Assembly: GCA_963718635.1 (NCBI GenBank)
Contig: OY970367.1
Coordinates: 1-64,000, forward strand
DNA: 64,000 nucleotides
Source of the DNA: JAIOQJ01 sp963718635
GTDB lineage: Bacteria; Planctomycetota; Planctomycetia; Gemmatales; Gemmataceae
Direction: 5' to 3'
The notes beneath the pieces are model-generated. The model was not told where the DNA came from, searched no databases, and saw only the letters and a list, made by a program, of their open reading frames with translations. Both the position numbers and the translations under genes were made by a program. Shown piece after piece: positions 40,539 to 48,379 of this stretch (its first letter is position 1; each line of letters begins with the position of its first letter).

Positions 40539-42557
40539 ATGTCAGCACACTTTCAACTCGTAAGCGATTATTCGCCCGCCGGCGATCAGCCGAAGGCCAT
40601 CGAACAGATTCTCGACGGGTTTCGAGCGGGTAAACGTTTTGAAGTTTTGCTCGGCGCTACAGGAACCGGCAAGACCTACACCGCCGCGAACGTCATCGCC
40701 GCTCTGAACAAGCCCACCCTCGTTCTCGCGCATAATAAGACGTTGGCAGCCCAGCTCTACAAGGAATTCAAGGGGTTCTTTCCGCATAATGCGGTTCAGT
40801 ATTTCGTCAGCTACTACGACTATTACCAGCCGGAAGCGTATATCCCCCAGCGCGACATTTACATCGAAAAAGACTCGTCCATCAACGAAAACATCGATCG
40901 TCTGCGCCTCTCGGCCACCAGTGCCCTAGTGAGCCGACAAGATGTGATCATTGTGGCCAGCGTTTCGTGCATCTACGGCCTCGGCTCGCCGAGCGATTAC
41001 CGGCGGATGATGGTTCACGTAACGAAGGGCGAGGTCGTCGATCGGGATAATATCCTGCTGAAGCTGGTCGATATCCAATATCAGCGCAACGATATCGCCT
41101 TCGAACGCGGCCGTTTTCGCGTGCGCGGCGACACGATCGAAATTTGGCCCGCCTCCGAAGAGTATGCCCTCCGCATCGAACTATTCGGTGATGAAGTCGA
41201 AAACCTGGCGACCATTCGGCCCATCACTGGCGAAACGATTCAGTCGCTCGACGAGTTGTTCGTCTACCCCGCTAAACACTTCGTCACCCCGGAGGACCGC
41301 ACGCGCGCTGCCATCGAAGGTATCGAAATGGAACTGCAGCAACGGCTCGAACAGTTCAAAAGCGAAGGCAAACTGCTCGAGCTAGAACGGCTGAAAGCAC
41401 GCTGCCGTTACGACCTCGATATGCTTCGCGAAGTGGGTTACTGTTCGGGCATCGAGAATTATGCGCGTTGGTTTTCGGGGCGTAAGCCGGGCGAAGCGCC
41501 GTACACGTTGATCGATTTCTTTCCGGAAGACTTCTTTTGCGTTGTTGACGAATCGCACGCCACGCTGCCGCAAGTGCGCGGGATGTATGCCGGCGACGCT
41601 AGCCGTAAGCAGACGCTCGTGGAGCATGGCTTTCGCTTGCCCAGCGCCCTCGACAACCGCCCTTTGCGGTACGAGGAGTGGGAAGCAAGGCTCAAGCAGG
41701 TTCTTTGTTTGTCGGCCACACCGGGGCCTGTTGAGCTCGAACGCACCGGCGGAGAGATCGTCGAGCAAGTCATTCGACCGACGGGCCTGGTCGATCCCAT
41801 CATCCACGTTCGGCCCGCGCGAGGCCAAGTGCCCGACTTAGTCAAGGAGATCGAGAAGCGCGCCGAACGCAAGGAACGCGTCCTTGTTACGACCCTTACA
41901 AAACGCATGTCCGAAGACTTGACCAACTACTTCCGTGAAACGGGCTTGAAATGCAAATGGCTGCATTCGGAGCTCGATGCGATCGAACGCATTCAGGTAT
42001 TGCGCGAACTGCGTGAGGGCTTATTCGATGTGCTCGTCGGCGTAAACCTGCTCCGCGAAGGCCTTGACCTGCCGGAAGTGTCGCTCGTAGCTATCCTCGA
42101 TGCCGACAAAGAAGGTTTTCTCCGCAGCGAGACGTCGCTTATCCAAACCATTGGCCGTGCCGCCCGCAACGTCAATGCGGAGGTCATCCTTTATGCCGAT
42201 CACGTGACCAATTCGATGCAACGGGCGATGTCGGAAACGGCGCGTCGGCGCGAAGTTCAGACGGCGTACAACGCGGAGCACGGCATTACACCCACGACCG
42301 TGATATCAGCCATCAAGAATTCAATTGAGGACGAAGTCGCGGCCCACCAATTGGCCCAGGAAGTGGCCGGCAAAGAAGAAACCGATTACATCACCGCGGA
42401 ATTCCTGGAAGAACTCCAGGCCGAGATGTTAAAGGCCGCCCAAGAGCTCGACTTCGAACGCGCCGCCGAACTGCGCGACCGCATCGCTAAATTGAAAGGC
42501 GAGCCGGTGGCATCATCGCAGACAAAGAAGAAACGAGGGGGAAAACGAAGGCGGTAA
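40539..42557 (+). CDS. uvrB: Excinuclease ABC subunit B
   Basis: Nucleotide-excision repair helicase-like subunit, 672 residues. Walker A is GATGTGKT; the DNA-opening beta-hairpin YYDYYQPEAYIP is present; the helicase box is DESH near 342. GRAARN and EGLDLPEVS are motifs VI and V. The C-terminal UVR domain ELDFERAAELRDRI binds UvrC. The ATG at 40539 is the conserved start, although the open frame extends back into the palindrome. No uvrA or uvrC is adjacent. Confidence 0.98.
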   Translation: MSAHFQLVSDYSPAGDQPKAIEQILDGFRAGKRFEVLLGATGTGKTYTAANVIAALNKPTLVLAHNKTLAAQLYKEFKGFFPHNAVQYFVSYYDYYQPEAYIPQRDIYIEKDSSINENIDRLRLSATSALVSRQDVIIVASVSCIYGLGSPSDYRRMMVHVTKGEVVDRDNILLKLVDIQYQRNDIAFERGRFRVRGDTIEIWPASEEYALRIELFGDEVENLATIRPITGETIQSLDELFVYPAKHFVTPEDRTRAAIEGIEMELQQRLEQFKSEGKLLELERLKARCRYDLDMLREVGYCSGIENYARWFSGRKPGEAPYTLIDFFPEDFFCVVDESHATLPQVRGMYAGDASRKQTLVEHGFRLPSALDNRPLRYEEWEARLKQVLCLSATPGPVELERTGGEIVEQVIRPTGLVDPIIHVRPARGQVPDLVKEIEKRAERKERVLVTTLTKRMSEDLTNYFRETGLKCKWLHSELDAIERIQVLRELREGLFDVLVGVNLLREGLDLPEVSLVAILDADKEGFLRSETSLIQTIGRAARNVNAEVILYADHVTNSMQRAMSETARRREVQTAYNAEHGITPTTVISAIKNSIEDEVAAHQLAQEVAGKEETDYITAEFLEELQAEMLKAAQELDFERAAELRDRIAKLKGEPVASSQTKKKRGGKRRR

Positions 42558-42573
42558 ACTGGTAAGCCTCGTC

Positions 42574-42643
42574 GGGTGGCTGAAGGCTTTGCGAAACCCA
42601 CCGTTGCGTCGAAAGGTGGGTTGCGCAAAGCCTTCAGCTACCC
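42574..42643. repeat. Palindromic repeat after uvrB
   Basis: Arms 42574-42602 and 42615-42643 are complementary with few mismatches (GAAGGCTTTGCG against CGCAAAGCCTTC). It could terminate uvrB transcription. The gap 42558-42848 otherwise shows no gene. Confidence 0.8.
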
Positions 42644-42848
42644 TACAAGAAACCACAAAGATCCGAATAGGCAACGAAATAATTTGCCGAAATGCTACAC
42701 GAAGTGCTTGCTGCGGCAACGTTCGAACGGTAGAACATTTTCCAAGCTCCCCTCCTATCTCCGCTTCACGGAATCGGGGAGAACAGGTAGACGCGTGGGC
42801 CTCGATTCGCGATCGTATTTTTGATTAAGGCGCAAAGGAGCCGCTTCG

Positions 42849-42953
42849 ATGGGCGATATTTTTACAACGTGGTTTTTCGTCTTGCTCGCCGTTCTTCTCG
42901 GCCTGGTCGGCGTACTGATTTACATGCGTACCCGGCCGAAAGATGAAGAGTAA
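42849..42953 (+). CDS. 34-residue single-pass membrane protein
   Basis: A short frame starting at an ATG with AGGAG eight bases upstream. The protein is one hydrophobic helix (FFVLLAVLLGLVGVLIYM) with a short polar start (MGDIFTTW) and a charged end (RTRPKDEE), giving a clear membrane-protein layout despite its size. Codons and ribosome site both look real. It faces the convergent HtrA-like gene. Function unknown; tiny proteins of this shape often regulate a larger membrane partner. Confidence 0.65.
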   Translation: MGDIFTTWFFVLLAVLLGLVGVLIYMRTRPKDEE

Positions 42954-42956
42954 GAA

Positions 42957-43005
42957 GTTTTCCGTCGGATTAAAGGACACGTGAGTCTCTTCCGGCGGAA
43001 AATTC
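42957..43005. terminator. Possible bidirectional terminator
   Basis: GTTTTCCGTCGG is followed about 25 bases later by CCGGCGGAAAAT, giving a stem with A/T tails on both sides, between the small protein gene and the convergent HtrA-like gene. The long loop makes this tentative. Confidence 0.4.
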
Positions 43006-43052
43006 ATTCCTGCCAATTCAATTCTTTAAGTTACGACCGCCGCCCAGATAGA

Positions 43053-44201
43053 TCATTGAGCGCGTAAGCGGGACTGCGCCCGAGTCCAATCGCCGACCAG
43101 AGCGTCGATTGCCATGCTCTTGCGATCGCGCCAAACCTGCAACTTCACTTTCTGCCCGGCGGGTAAGGCGCTAATCAAGTTGATCAAGTGATTCTCGTTC
43201 CGAATGACAATCCCATCAATTTGCAGCACGACGTCATTCGGCTGCAGGCCGGCTTGTGCGGCCGGACTATCCGGGTAGACCGACTCGACGAGAGCGCCAT
43301 GGACTCGGTCGAGACCAAGCTTTAAAGCATCGGCCGGCTCCATTGTTTGCGAAAGGTGAACGCCGAGGTAACCCCGGCTAACGCTCCCTTTATCAACGAG
43401 TTGGCGAATCACTCGTTTGACCATATTGACCGGAATGCTGAACGCCACCCCACTGTTGCTGCCGCTGTGCGAGGCAATAGCCGTGTTGATGCCAATAATC
43501 TCCCCATCCAGGTTGACGAGAGGTCCACCACTCGAGCCGGGATTGATGGCGGCATCGGTCTGTAAGAAGTCCTTGATTCGTATCGTGTTGCCTAGACTAA
43601 CTTGGCCTCGCTCGCGCGCGCTGATGATGCCATGCGTGACCGTCTGATTCAGGCCGAAGGGCGAGCCGAAAGCGAGCACCCATTGGCCAACGCGAGCCCG
43701 CTCGCTGTCGCCGAATGGAGCATAAGGAAGGTCTTCGACGTCGATCCTCAACGCTGCGATGTCCGACTCGGGATCGGCCCAAATCTGAACCGGGTGAAAC
43801 AGTCGGTTGTCGGCCAGATGGACGGTGATCTGATCGGCCTTCGCGTTGCTGACGACATGGTTGTTCGTAACAATGATGGCGCCTTGGATTCCCTCGACAC
43901 GGACAATGACTCCCGAACCAGATTCCTCAATTGGCTTACCGCTCTGACGTCCATTGGGCGACGGCGCCGGTGGTTTAACCGCCTCGATCGAGACCACGGC
44001 TGGCGATATCTTTTGGATGACCTGCTCGAAGCGATCCGAGAATGCCGGTGTCGAATTCGAGATAAAAGCCGGCGGTGGCGGGGGAACAGGCTTGCTGTTT
44101 TCCGCCATGATGAAATTGGGATTTTGCCAGAGAGCGATGCCGGTCAGACCGCCGGCAAAACTGCAGCCCCCGAGAAAGAAATAAGTCAAGGTGCGCTTCA
44201 T
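43053..44201 (-). CDS. HtrA/DegP-like serine protease with one PDZ domain
   Basis: Periplasmic-type trypsin-like protease, 382 residues from the ATG at 44201, which opens a membrane or signal segment (TYFFLGGCSFAGGLTGIAL). The triad is visible as TNNHVV (His), ESDIAALR (Asp) and NPGSSGGPL (Ser). One PDZ domain follows (RGYLGVHLSQ, VVLQIDGIVIRNENHL). Degrades or refolds envelope proteins. A longer frame upstream lacks a ribosome site. Confidence 0.92.
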   Translation of the reverse strand: MKRTLTYFFLGGCSFAGGLTGIALWQNPNFIMAENSKPVPPPPPAFISNSTPAFSDRFEQVIQKISPAVVSIEAVKPPAPSPNGRQSGKPIEESGSGVIVRVEGIQGAIIVTNNHVVSNAKADQITVHLADNRLFHPVQIWADPESDIAALRIDVEDLPYAPFGDSERARVGQWVLAFGSPFGLNQTVTHGIISARERGQVSLGNTIRIKDFLQTDAAINPGSSGGPLVNLDGEIIGINTAIASHSGSNSGVAFSIPVNMVKRVIRQLVDKGSVSRGYLGVHLSQTMEPADALKLGLDRVHGALVESVYPDSPAAQAGLQPNDVVLQIDGIVIRNENHLINLISALPAGQKVKLQVWRDRKSMAIDALVGDWTRAQSRLRAQ

Positions 44202-44422
44202 GGTGATGATTTCCAGAAATTCCACGAACTGCGTGGAGATGCCGATTTTGCCGTCGCAACCGCTTGCCGCCCTTGCTCGATCAACCTGAGCATTGGGATT
44301 AACGCGACTAAGCCGCCGTGGCTTTTCAACTACACCACTGTAATCATTGCAGCGCACGTCGCAATAACCAAAAATGAAATTGATTTTGTAGAAATGTATT
44401 CTGAAGCCGTCATATTAAGCAC

Positions 44423-44457
44423 AAAGCCCGCCGCCGGAACACCGGCGACGGGACTTT
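44423..44457 (-). terminator. Terminator-like hairpin after the DksA-type gene
   Basis: Stem of about 15 pairs (AAAGCCCGCCGCCGG) with a 4-base loop, located 30 bases past the stop of the minus-strand DksA-type gene and flanked by A/T. Confidence 0.6.
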
Positions 44458-44486
44458 GGCAAAGACCTGAATAAAAACGAGATCGT

Positions 44487-44954
44487 TTACTTCGAGTAGT
44501 CGAACTCGAGCTCCGCTATGTTGACTTCGCGATCATCCATCCCCGAATCCCCGTCGGAAACGCTGTTCCAATCGCCGAGGCCACGACGGTCGAGCCAACT
44601 GCCGTCGTGTTCCATTTCCCGCTGGCATTTGATGCAGAGGGTGCTGTAGGGCAGCGCGTTTAATCTGGCTACCGGAATTTTGCTGCTGCAACCTTCGCAA
44701 GAGCCATAAGTGCCTTGCTTCAAGCGCTTCAAGGCTCGTTCAATCTGTCGAAGTTCGCGCGATTCCAATTCAGCGAGCTGCGAAGCAAGTTCCTCGCCAC
44801 TGCTGTCAAAAGCCGCATCAGCAGAATCACCGGCCGCTGACGATTGTTTCTTGACGCCTAAGTCTTCCAGTTCCATGCCAAGCCGGCGGCGCAGCCCTTG
44901 CCGGCGAGACATCAAGGATTTATGTAATCTCAGTAGAGCTTCACGTCTTGCCAT
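44487..44954 (-). CDS. DksA/TraR-type zinc-finger protein
   Basis: Protein of 155 residues from the ATG at 44954 (AAGGTGG just upstream). An N-terminal coiled coil (LLRLHKSLMSRRQGLRRRL; LAELESRELRQIERALKRLK) leads into a zinc finger CEGC...CIKC in the C-x2-C-x17-C-x2-C spacing of DksA/TraR. These proteins bind RNA polymerase and tune stringent-type responses. The N-terminal coiled-coil tip lacks the DxxDxA motif of E. coli DksA, so polymerase effects may differ. The acidic C-terminus is long. Confidence 0.88.
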   Translation of the reverse strand: MARREALLRLHKSLMSRRQGLRRRLGMELEDLGVKKQSSAAGDSADAAFDSSGEELASQLAELESRELRQIERALKRLKQGTYGSCEGCSSKIPVARLNALPYSTLCIKCQREMEHDGSWLDRRGLGDWNSVSDGDSGMDDREVNIAELEFDYSK

Positions 44955-45038
44955 AACACACCACCTTTCGCGATCGAGCACTACAGCTTTACGCCAGCTA
45001 GTGCTATTTAGTTCGAGATCGATCGATCTGGATCCCAT

Positions 45039-45557
45039 CCTCGCCGAACGTCCCGGTTGTTTAAGTGAGCCACCCTAAGCAATTCGAATGCCGCCCCGAA
45101 ACATTTGCCGTTTTTGGCCAGGGTCGAAATATTTTCAACGCATAATAGCTGAAAACAACTATTAGTAGGCGCTAAGTTCTACGCAATCCGCACAAGTATA
45201 CATGATTTCCCAAAAGAAATCGGAAAAGGTCAAGCGGTAAAGTCGAAAATAAGACAGATTGTTGTAGCAATATGCCACATTTTCTTAGTTCGACGCGCCT
45301 TGGGAGCTAAAAGGTTCGCGCGAATGAGCGAAAGTATTGCCGGGTGCGCCTGGTGCGCAACTCTTTCTAGCAAATCTGGCGAGCGTCTCGGCGTAAGCCC
45401 GCCGTGGGTCCGGACCCACGGCGGACTTACGCCGAGACGCTCGCCGAAATCCGTTGACGCACCCGATTGCCTTTCTAGCTACAAAATGCGACCGGCCCAA
45501 GCAGTTGCGTAGGCGATCGTGCTGCAACGCCGACCAGCGCCCATGCGCCCGTGTGGA
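45039..45557. other. Gap with one long palindrome
   Basis: The 45039-45300 part is AT-rich and contains no frame I would call, but could hold the promoter of the DksA-type gene. The rest is the palindrome listed at 45378-45445 and its outer arms. Confidence 0.5.
45378..45445. repeat. 68-base palindrome, GCGTAAGCCCGCCGTGG family, copy 1
   Basis: Arms 45378-45411 and 45412-45445 are complementary with one mismatch and no loop. Outer blocks CGGGTGCGCC (45341-45350) and GACGCACCCG (45456-45465) extend the symmetry. Copy 2 is at 46762-46839. Confidence 0.9.
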
Positions 45558-46685
45558 TTAAGGATTCTGATTGGCGCCCGCTATCAGTGCGGCCAGATCC
45601 GCTTGCGGCGCCAGAAACCAAAGACGGGGGAGCAGACTCTGCGACAAACGTCGCGGTTCGAGCAACGTGGCTGAACTTTTTCCTTGGCTCCCAATGAGCG
45701 AACTCAAGAAAGACGGCGACTTTTCATACGCCACGACCTCGTATTTGGGAAGACCTGAAGCAGCGGCCTCAACTGCTTTTTCCAACGTTCCGATCTCGTC
45801 AATTAAGCCGTATTTCAATGCTTGCGCTGCGGTAAAGGTGCCGCCGTCAGCCCGGTAGCGCGTGTAAGGAACTAGCGTCGGCCAACCGAACCAGTCCGTC
45901 TCGATATTTCCTTTTGCATCGCGAACAGCGATTTTCTCTCGGGCGACGGCCTCGTCCCGGAGCATTGCTTTCGTCAACTTTGGCCGTCCAGCGGCGACGA
46001 TGTCAAGGAAGTGATCGTAGCCGGCGTCCACCATCTCTTGCCACGGCTGTCGTTCCTGCGGAGTTAGTTGATGAAAAGGAGAGCCGCTTGCCTTGATTCC
46101 CCCTGCCTTGATTAGCTCGAATTTAATCCCATTGCGATTGATCAGTTCGGCGACGTTCGGCAGCGAAGCATAAACGCCGATCGAACCGGTCAGCGTAGTC
46201 GGGTCGGCGAAAATCTTCTCTGCAGGCATGGCGATGTAATAACCGCCCGAAGCGGCGATGCCGCCCATCGAGACAATCATCTTTTTCGGATGGCCATCGG
46301 AGAATTTCAGCAGTTTGCCATCGCGAAGCTGCGTTAGCATTCGGTGCAGCTCTTCGCTGGCGGACACCGTTCCGCCCGGGCTGTCGATTCGCACAACAAA
46401 GGCCTTTACTTTGTCGTCTTTGCCGGCCTGCTCGATCTGCTTGATGAAATGACTGGTCATCCCCTCCATCAACACGCCTTCAATGCGAATGACCGATACC
46501 TTTGTCTTCGAATCGTCCTCACCCCAGAGCCGGGTTTCGGGGAGATCATCGCTCTCGGCGGAGTGATGATGAACCAGCACTCCGCACATAATGAAATTGC
46601 ACAACAGCGAGCCGGCGATAAACAGCCAAAGAAAAGCACGACCGCAACCAGTGCGGCTTCGCGACGAATTCGAGTTATCATTCAT
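45558..46685 (-). CDS. sppA: Signal peptide peptidase SppA (S49 family)
   Basis: Membrane serine protease, 375 residues from the ATG at 46685 (a start eight codons upstream is possible). One membrane segment (FLWLFIAGSLLCNFIMCGVL). The catalytic serine is in GGIAASGGYY and the lysine base in GGIKASGSPF, the S49 Ser-Lys dyad. VVRIDSPGGTV is the family's Gly-rich motif. Single-domain length matches the short SppA form. Cleaves leftover signal peptides in the membrane. Confidence 0.93.
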   Translation of the reverse strand: MNDNSNSSRSRTGCGRAFLWLFIAGSLLCNFIMCGVLVHHHSAESDDLPETRLWGEDDSKTKVSVIRIEGVLMEGMTSHFIKQIEQAGKDDKVKAFVVRIDSPGGTVSASEELHRMLTQLRDGKLLKFSDGHPKKMIVSMGGIAASGGYYIAMPAEKIFADPTTLTGSIGVYASLPNVAELINRNGIKFELIKAGGIKASGSPFHQLTPQERQPWQEMVDAGYDHFLDIVAAGRPKLTKAMLRDEAVAREKIAVRDAKGNIETDWFGWPTLVPYTRYRADGGTFTAAQALKYGLIDEIGTLEKAVEAAASGLPKYEVVAYEKSPSFLSSLIGSQGKSSATLLEPRRLSQSLLPRLWFLAPQADLAALIAGANQNP

Positions 46686-46761
46686 CGGGGCATTGTCGGA
46701 GAGTCGCACTCGGGCGTCAAGCGGCTAGGATGCGCTTTCGGGCAGCGGGGTGCGCCAGCGG

Positions 46762-46839
46762 ATTCTGGCGAGCGGCGCCGCGTAAGCCCGCCGTGCTTCC
46801 CAACCCACGGCGGGCTTACGCGGCGCCGCTCGCCAGAAT
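46762..46839. repeat. Palindrome, GCGTAAGCCCGCCGTGG family, copy 2
   Basis: Arms 46762-46795 and 46806-46839 are exact complements around a 10-base loop. Outer blocks GGGTGCGCCA and TGGCGCACCC repeat the layout of copy 1, though arm sequences differ. Located between sppA and the VIT1-like gene. Confidence 0.9.
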
Positions 46840-46938
46840 TGCCAGAAAGAGTTGGCGCACCCGTTCAGCGGGGAAAAACAGTCGGCCGACTTCTACAACA
46901 TAAACAGGCCCCTCGACCGGGAAAATTGAGAAGCACTC

Positions 46939-47637
46939 ATGCCGCGAACGCAACACGTTGAAAAACACTTTACCGCTTCTGAGATGGTCCGCGACATTGT
47001 GATCGGGATGTCGGACGGCCTTACCGTGCCATTTGCTCTCGCGGCGGGTCTCTCCGGCGCCGTTTCCGCGCGTGAGGTGATCATTACCGCAGGATTAGCC
47101 GAAGTCGCGGCCGGCGCGATTGCGATGGGCTTAGGCGGCTATCTCGCGGCACGCACCGATGCGGAACATTTCGCTTCCGAACGTCTGCGCGAAGAGGCCG
47201 AGACCGAGGAACTGCCCGAGAAGGAACGGGCGGAGGTTGGCGAGATTCTACGTTCTTACGGAGTGAGTGAGGACGCCTTATCGCCCGTGGTCAATTCCAT
47301 CTGTGCTGATAAGGATCGCTGGGTCGATTTCATGATGCGGTTCGAACTTGGCCTTGAAGAGCCCGAGCCGTCACGTGCCCGCCGCAGTGCTTTGACCATC
47401 GCCTTATCTTACATCGCGGGTGGCTTAGTGCCGCTCACGCCCTATTTTTTCTTCCGCAATGTTCACGAGGCATTGGCGGCCTCGGCGATGATCACCTTGT
47501 TGGCGTTATCGGTTTTTGGATACGTCAAAGGCCGATTTACCACGGTACGCCCGTTCCGCAGCGCCTGGCAGACCGTGATTGTCGGCGGTCTCGCGGCCAC
47601 TGCCGCATTTGCGATCGCTAAGATGTTTAATTCGTAG
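46939..47637 (+). CDS. VIT1/CCC1-family iron or manganese transporter
   Basis: Membrane protein of 232 residues. The family start is seen in VIGMSDGLTVPFALAAGLSGA, then GLAEVAAGAIAMGLGGYLAART, the metal-path helices, and an acidic cytoplasmic stretch (RLREEAETEELPEKERAEV). Two or three helices follow (TIALSYIAGGLVPLTPYFFF; ASAMITLLALSVFGYV; AWQTVIVGGLAATAAFAIA). VIT1 members export Fe2+ or Mn2+ from the cytoplasm. Metal identity cannot be told from sequence. Confidence 0.92.
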   Translation: MPRTQHVEKHFTASEMVRDIVIGMSDGLTVPFALAAGLSGAVSAREVIITAGLAEVAAGAIAMGLGGYLAARTDAEHFASERLREEAETEELPEKERAEVGEILRSYGVSEDALSPVVNSICADKDRWVDFMMRFELGLEEPEPSRARRSALTIALSYIAGGLVPLTPYFFFRNVHEALAASAMITLLALSVFGYVKGRFTTVRPFRSAWQTVIVGGLAATAAFAIAKMFNS

Positions 47638-47692
47638 TACTGGTGTTCGAGCACAGCGAAAGTCGTCTGATTTAAGCAAGGATCTGCGTGTA

Positions 47693-47827
47693 GAGGAAGT
47701 CATCAAACTTCCGTGGGAGGCCGGTGTTTGCGTGTAGCGGAGGTCGTCAGACTTCCGCAGGAAAGCGGAAGTCTGACGACTTCCGCTACACGCAATGACG
47801 CTGGAAGTTGGACGACTTCCGCTACAC
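47693..47827. repeat. GCGGAAGTCGTCAGACTTCCGC repeat cluster
   Basis: Several near copies; a clear inverted pair has arms 47730-47758 and 47765-47793 (GCGTGTAGCGGA and complement). The same motif forms the tandem array at 58998-59265. Confidence 0.85.
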
Positions 47828-47866
47828 TGAACCGTCGGCTACTTCATTACTTATCGAGAATGGATT

Positions 47867-48367
47867 ATGTATTTTATCATCGGCAAGTGTTCTCTCGGTT
47901 CGGTATTGGTCGCCTCGACCGAAAACGGGATATCTGCAATCTTTCTGGGCGACAATTCAGATGAATTGATACGCAATCTCCGGGAACGATTCCCGCGGAT
48001 CGACATAGGGCACGATCAAAAAGCACTGAAGCCGATTCTTGATGACGTGATCGCATTGATCGAAGATCCGCTACACCGGATGAAGCTTCCACTCGATCTT
48101 CACGGTACGGCGTTTCAAATGCGGGTCTGGCAAGCCCTTTTGCAGTTAGAGCATGGATCGACTACGAATTATCGGCAGCTTGCCATTCAGATCGGTCAGC
48201 CGACAGCGGCTCGCGCGGTTGCTCAAGCATGTGCGGCCAATCCGATCGCCGTTCTCATTCCCTGTCATCGCGTCCTGCGCAGCGATCGCTCTTTGTCGGG
48301 GTATCGCTGGGGCGTGCAGCGTAAGGCCATGTTGCTGGAACGCGAACGAGTGAGTCTATCTGCCTGA
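47867..48367 (+). CDS. ogt: Methylated-DNA-protein cysteine S-methyltransferase
   Basis: Repair protein of 166 residues that removes O6-alkyl groups from guanine. The active-site motif is IPCHRVLR, with RAVAQACAANPIAVL before it and GYRWGVQRK after it. The Ada-like N-domain is short (YFIIGKCSLGSVLVASTENG). Normal length. It is followed 12 bases later by the GTPase gene, so they may be co-transcribed. Confidence 0.95.
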   Translation: MYFIIGKCSLGSVLVASTENGISAIFLGDNSDELIRNLRERFPRIDIGHDQKALKPILDDVIALIEDPLHRMKLPLDLHGTAFQMRVWQALLQLEHGSTTNYRQLAIQIGQPTAARAVAQACAANPIAVLIPCHRVLRSDRSLSGYRWGVQRKAMLLERERVSLSA

Positions 48368-48379
48368 ACGGGCGAAGAC

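Noticed and set aside
42576..42828. Two overlapping plus-strand frames of about 80 residues after uvrB
   Set aside because: Both begin inside the palindrome and have no family or ribosome site.
45285..45527. 80-residue frame in the gap upstream of sppA
   Set aside because: It reads through the palindrome; no ribosome site.
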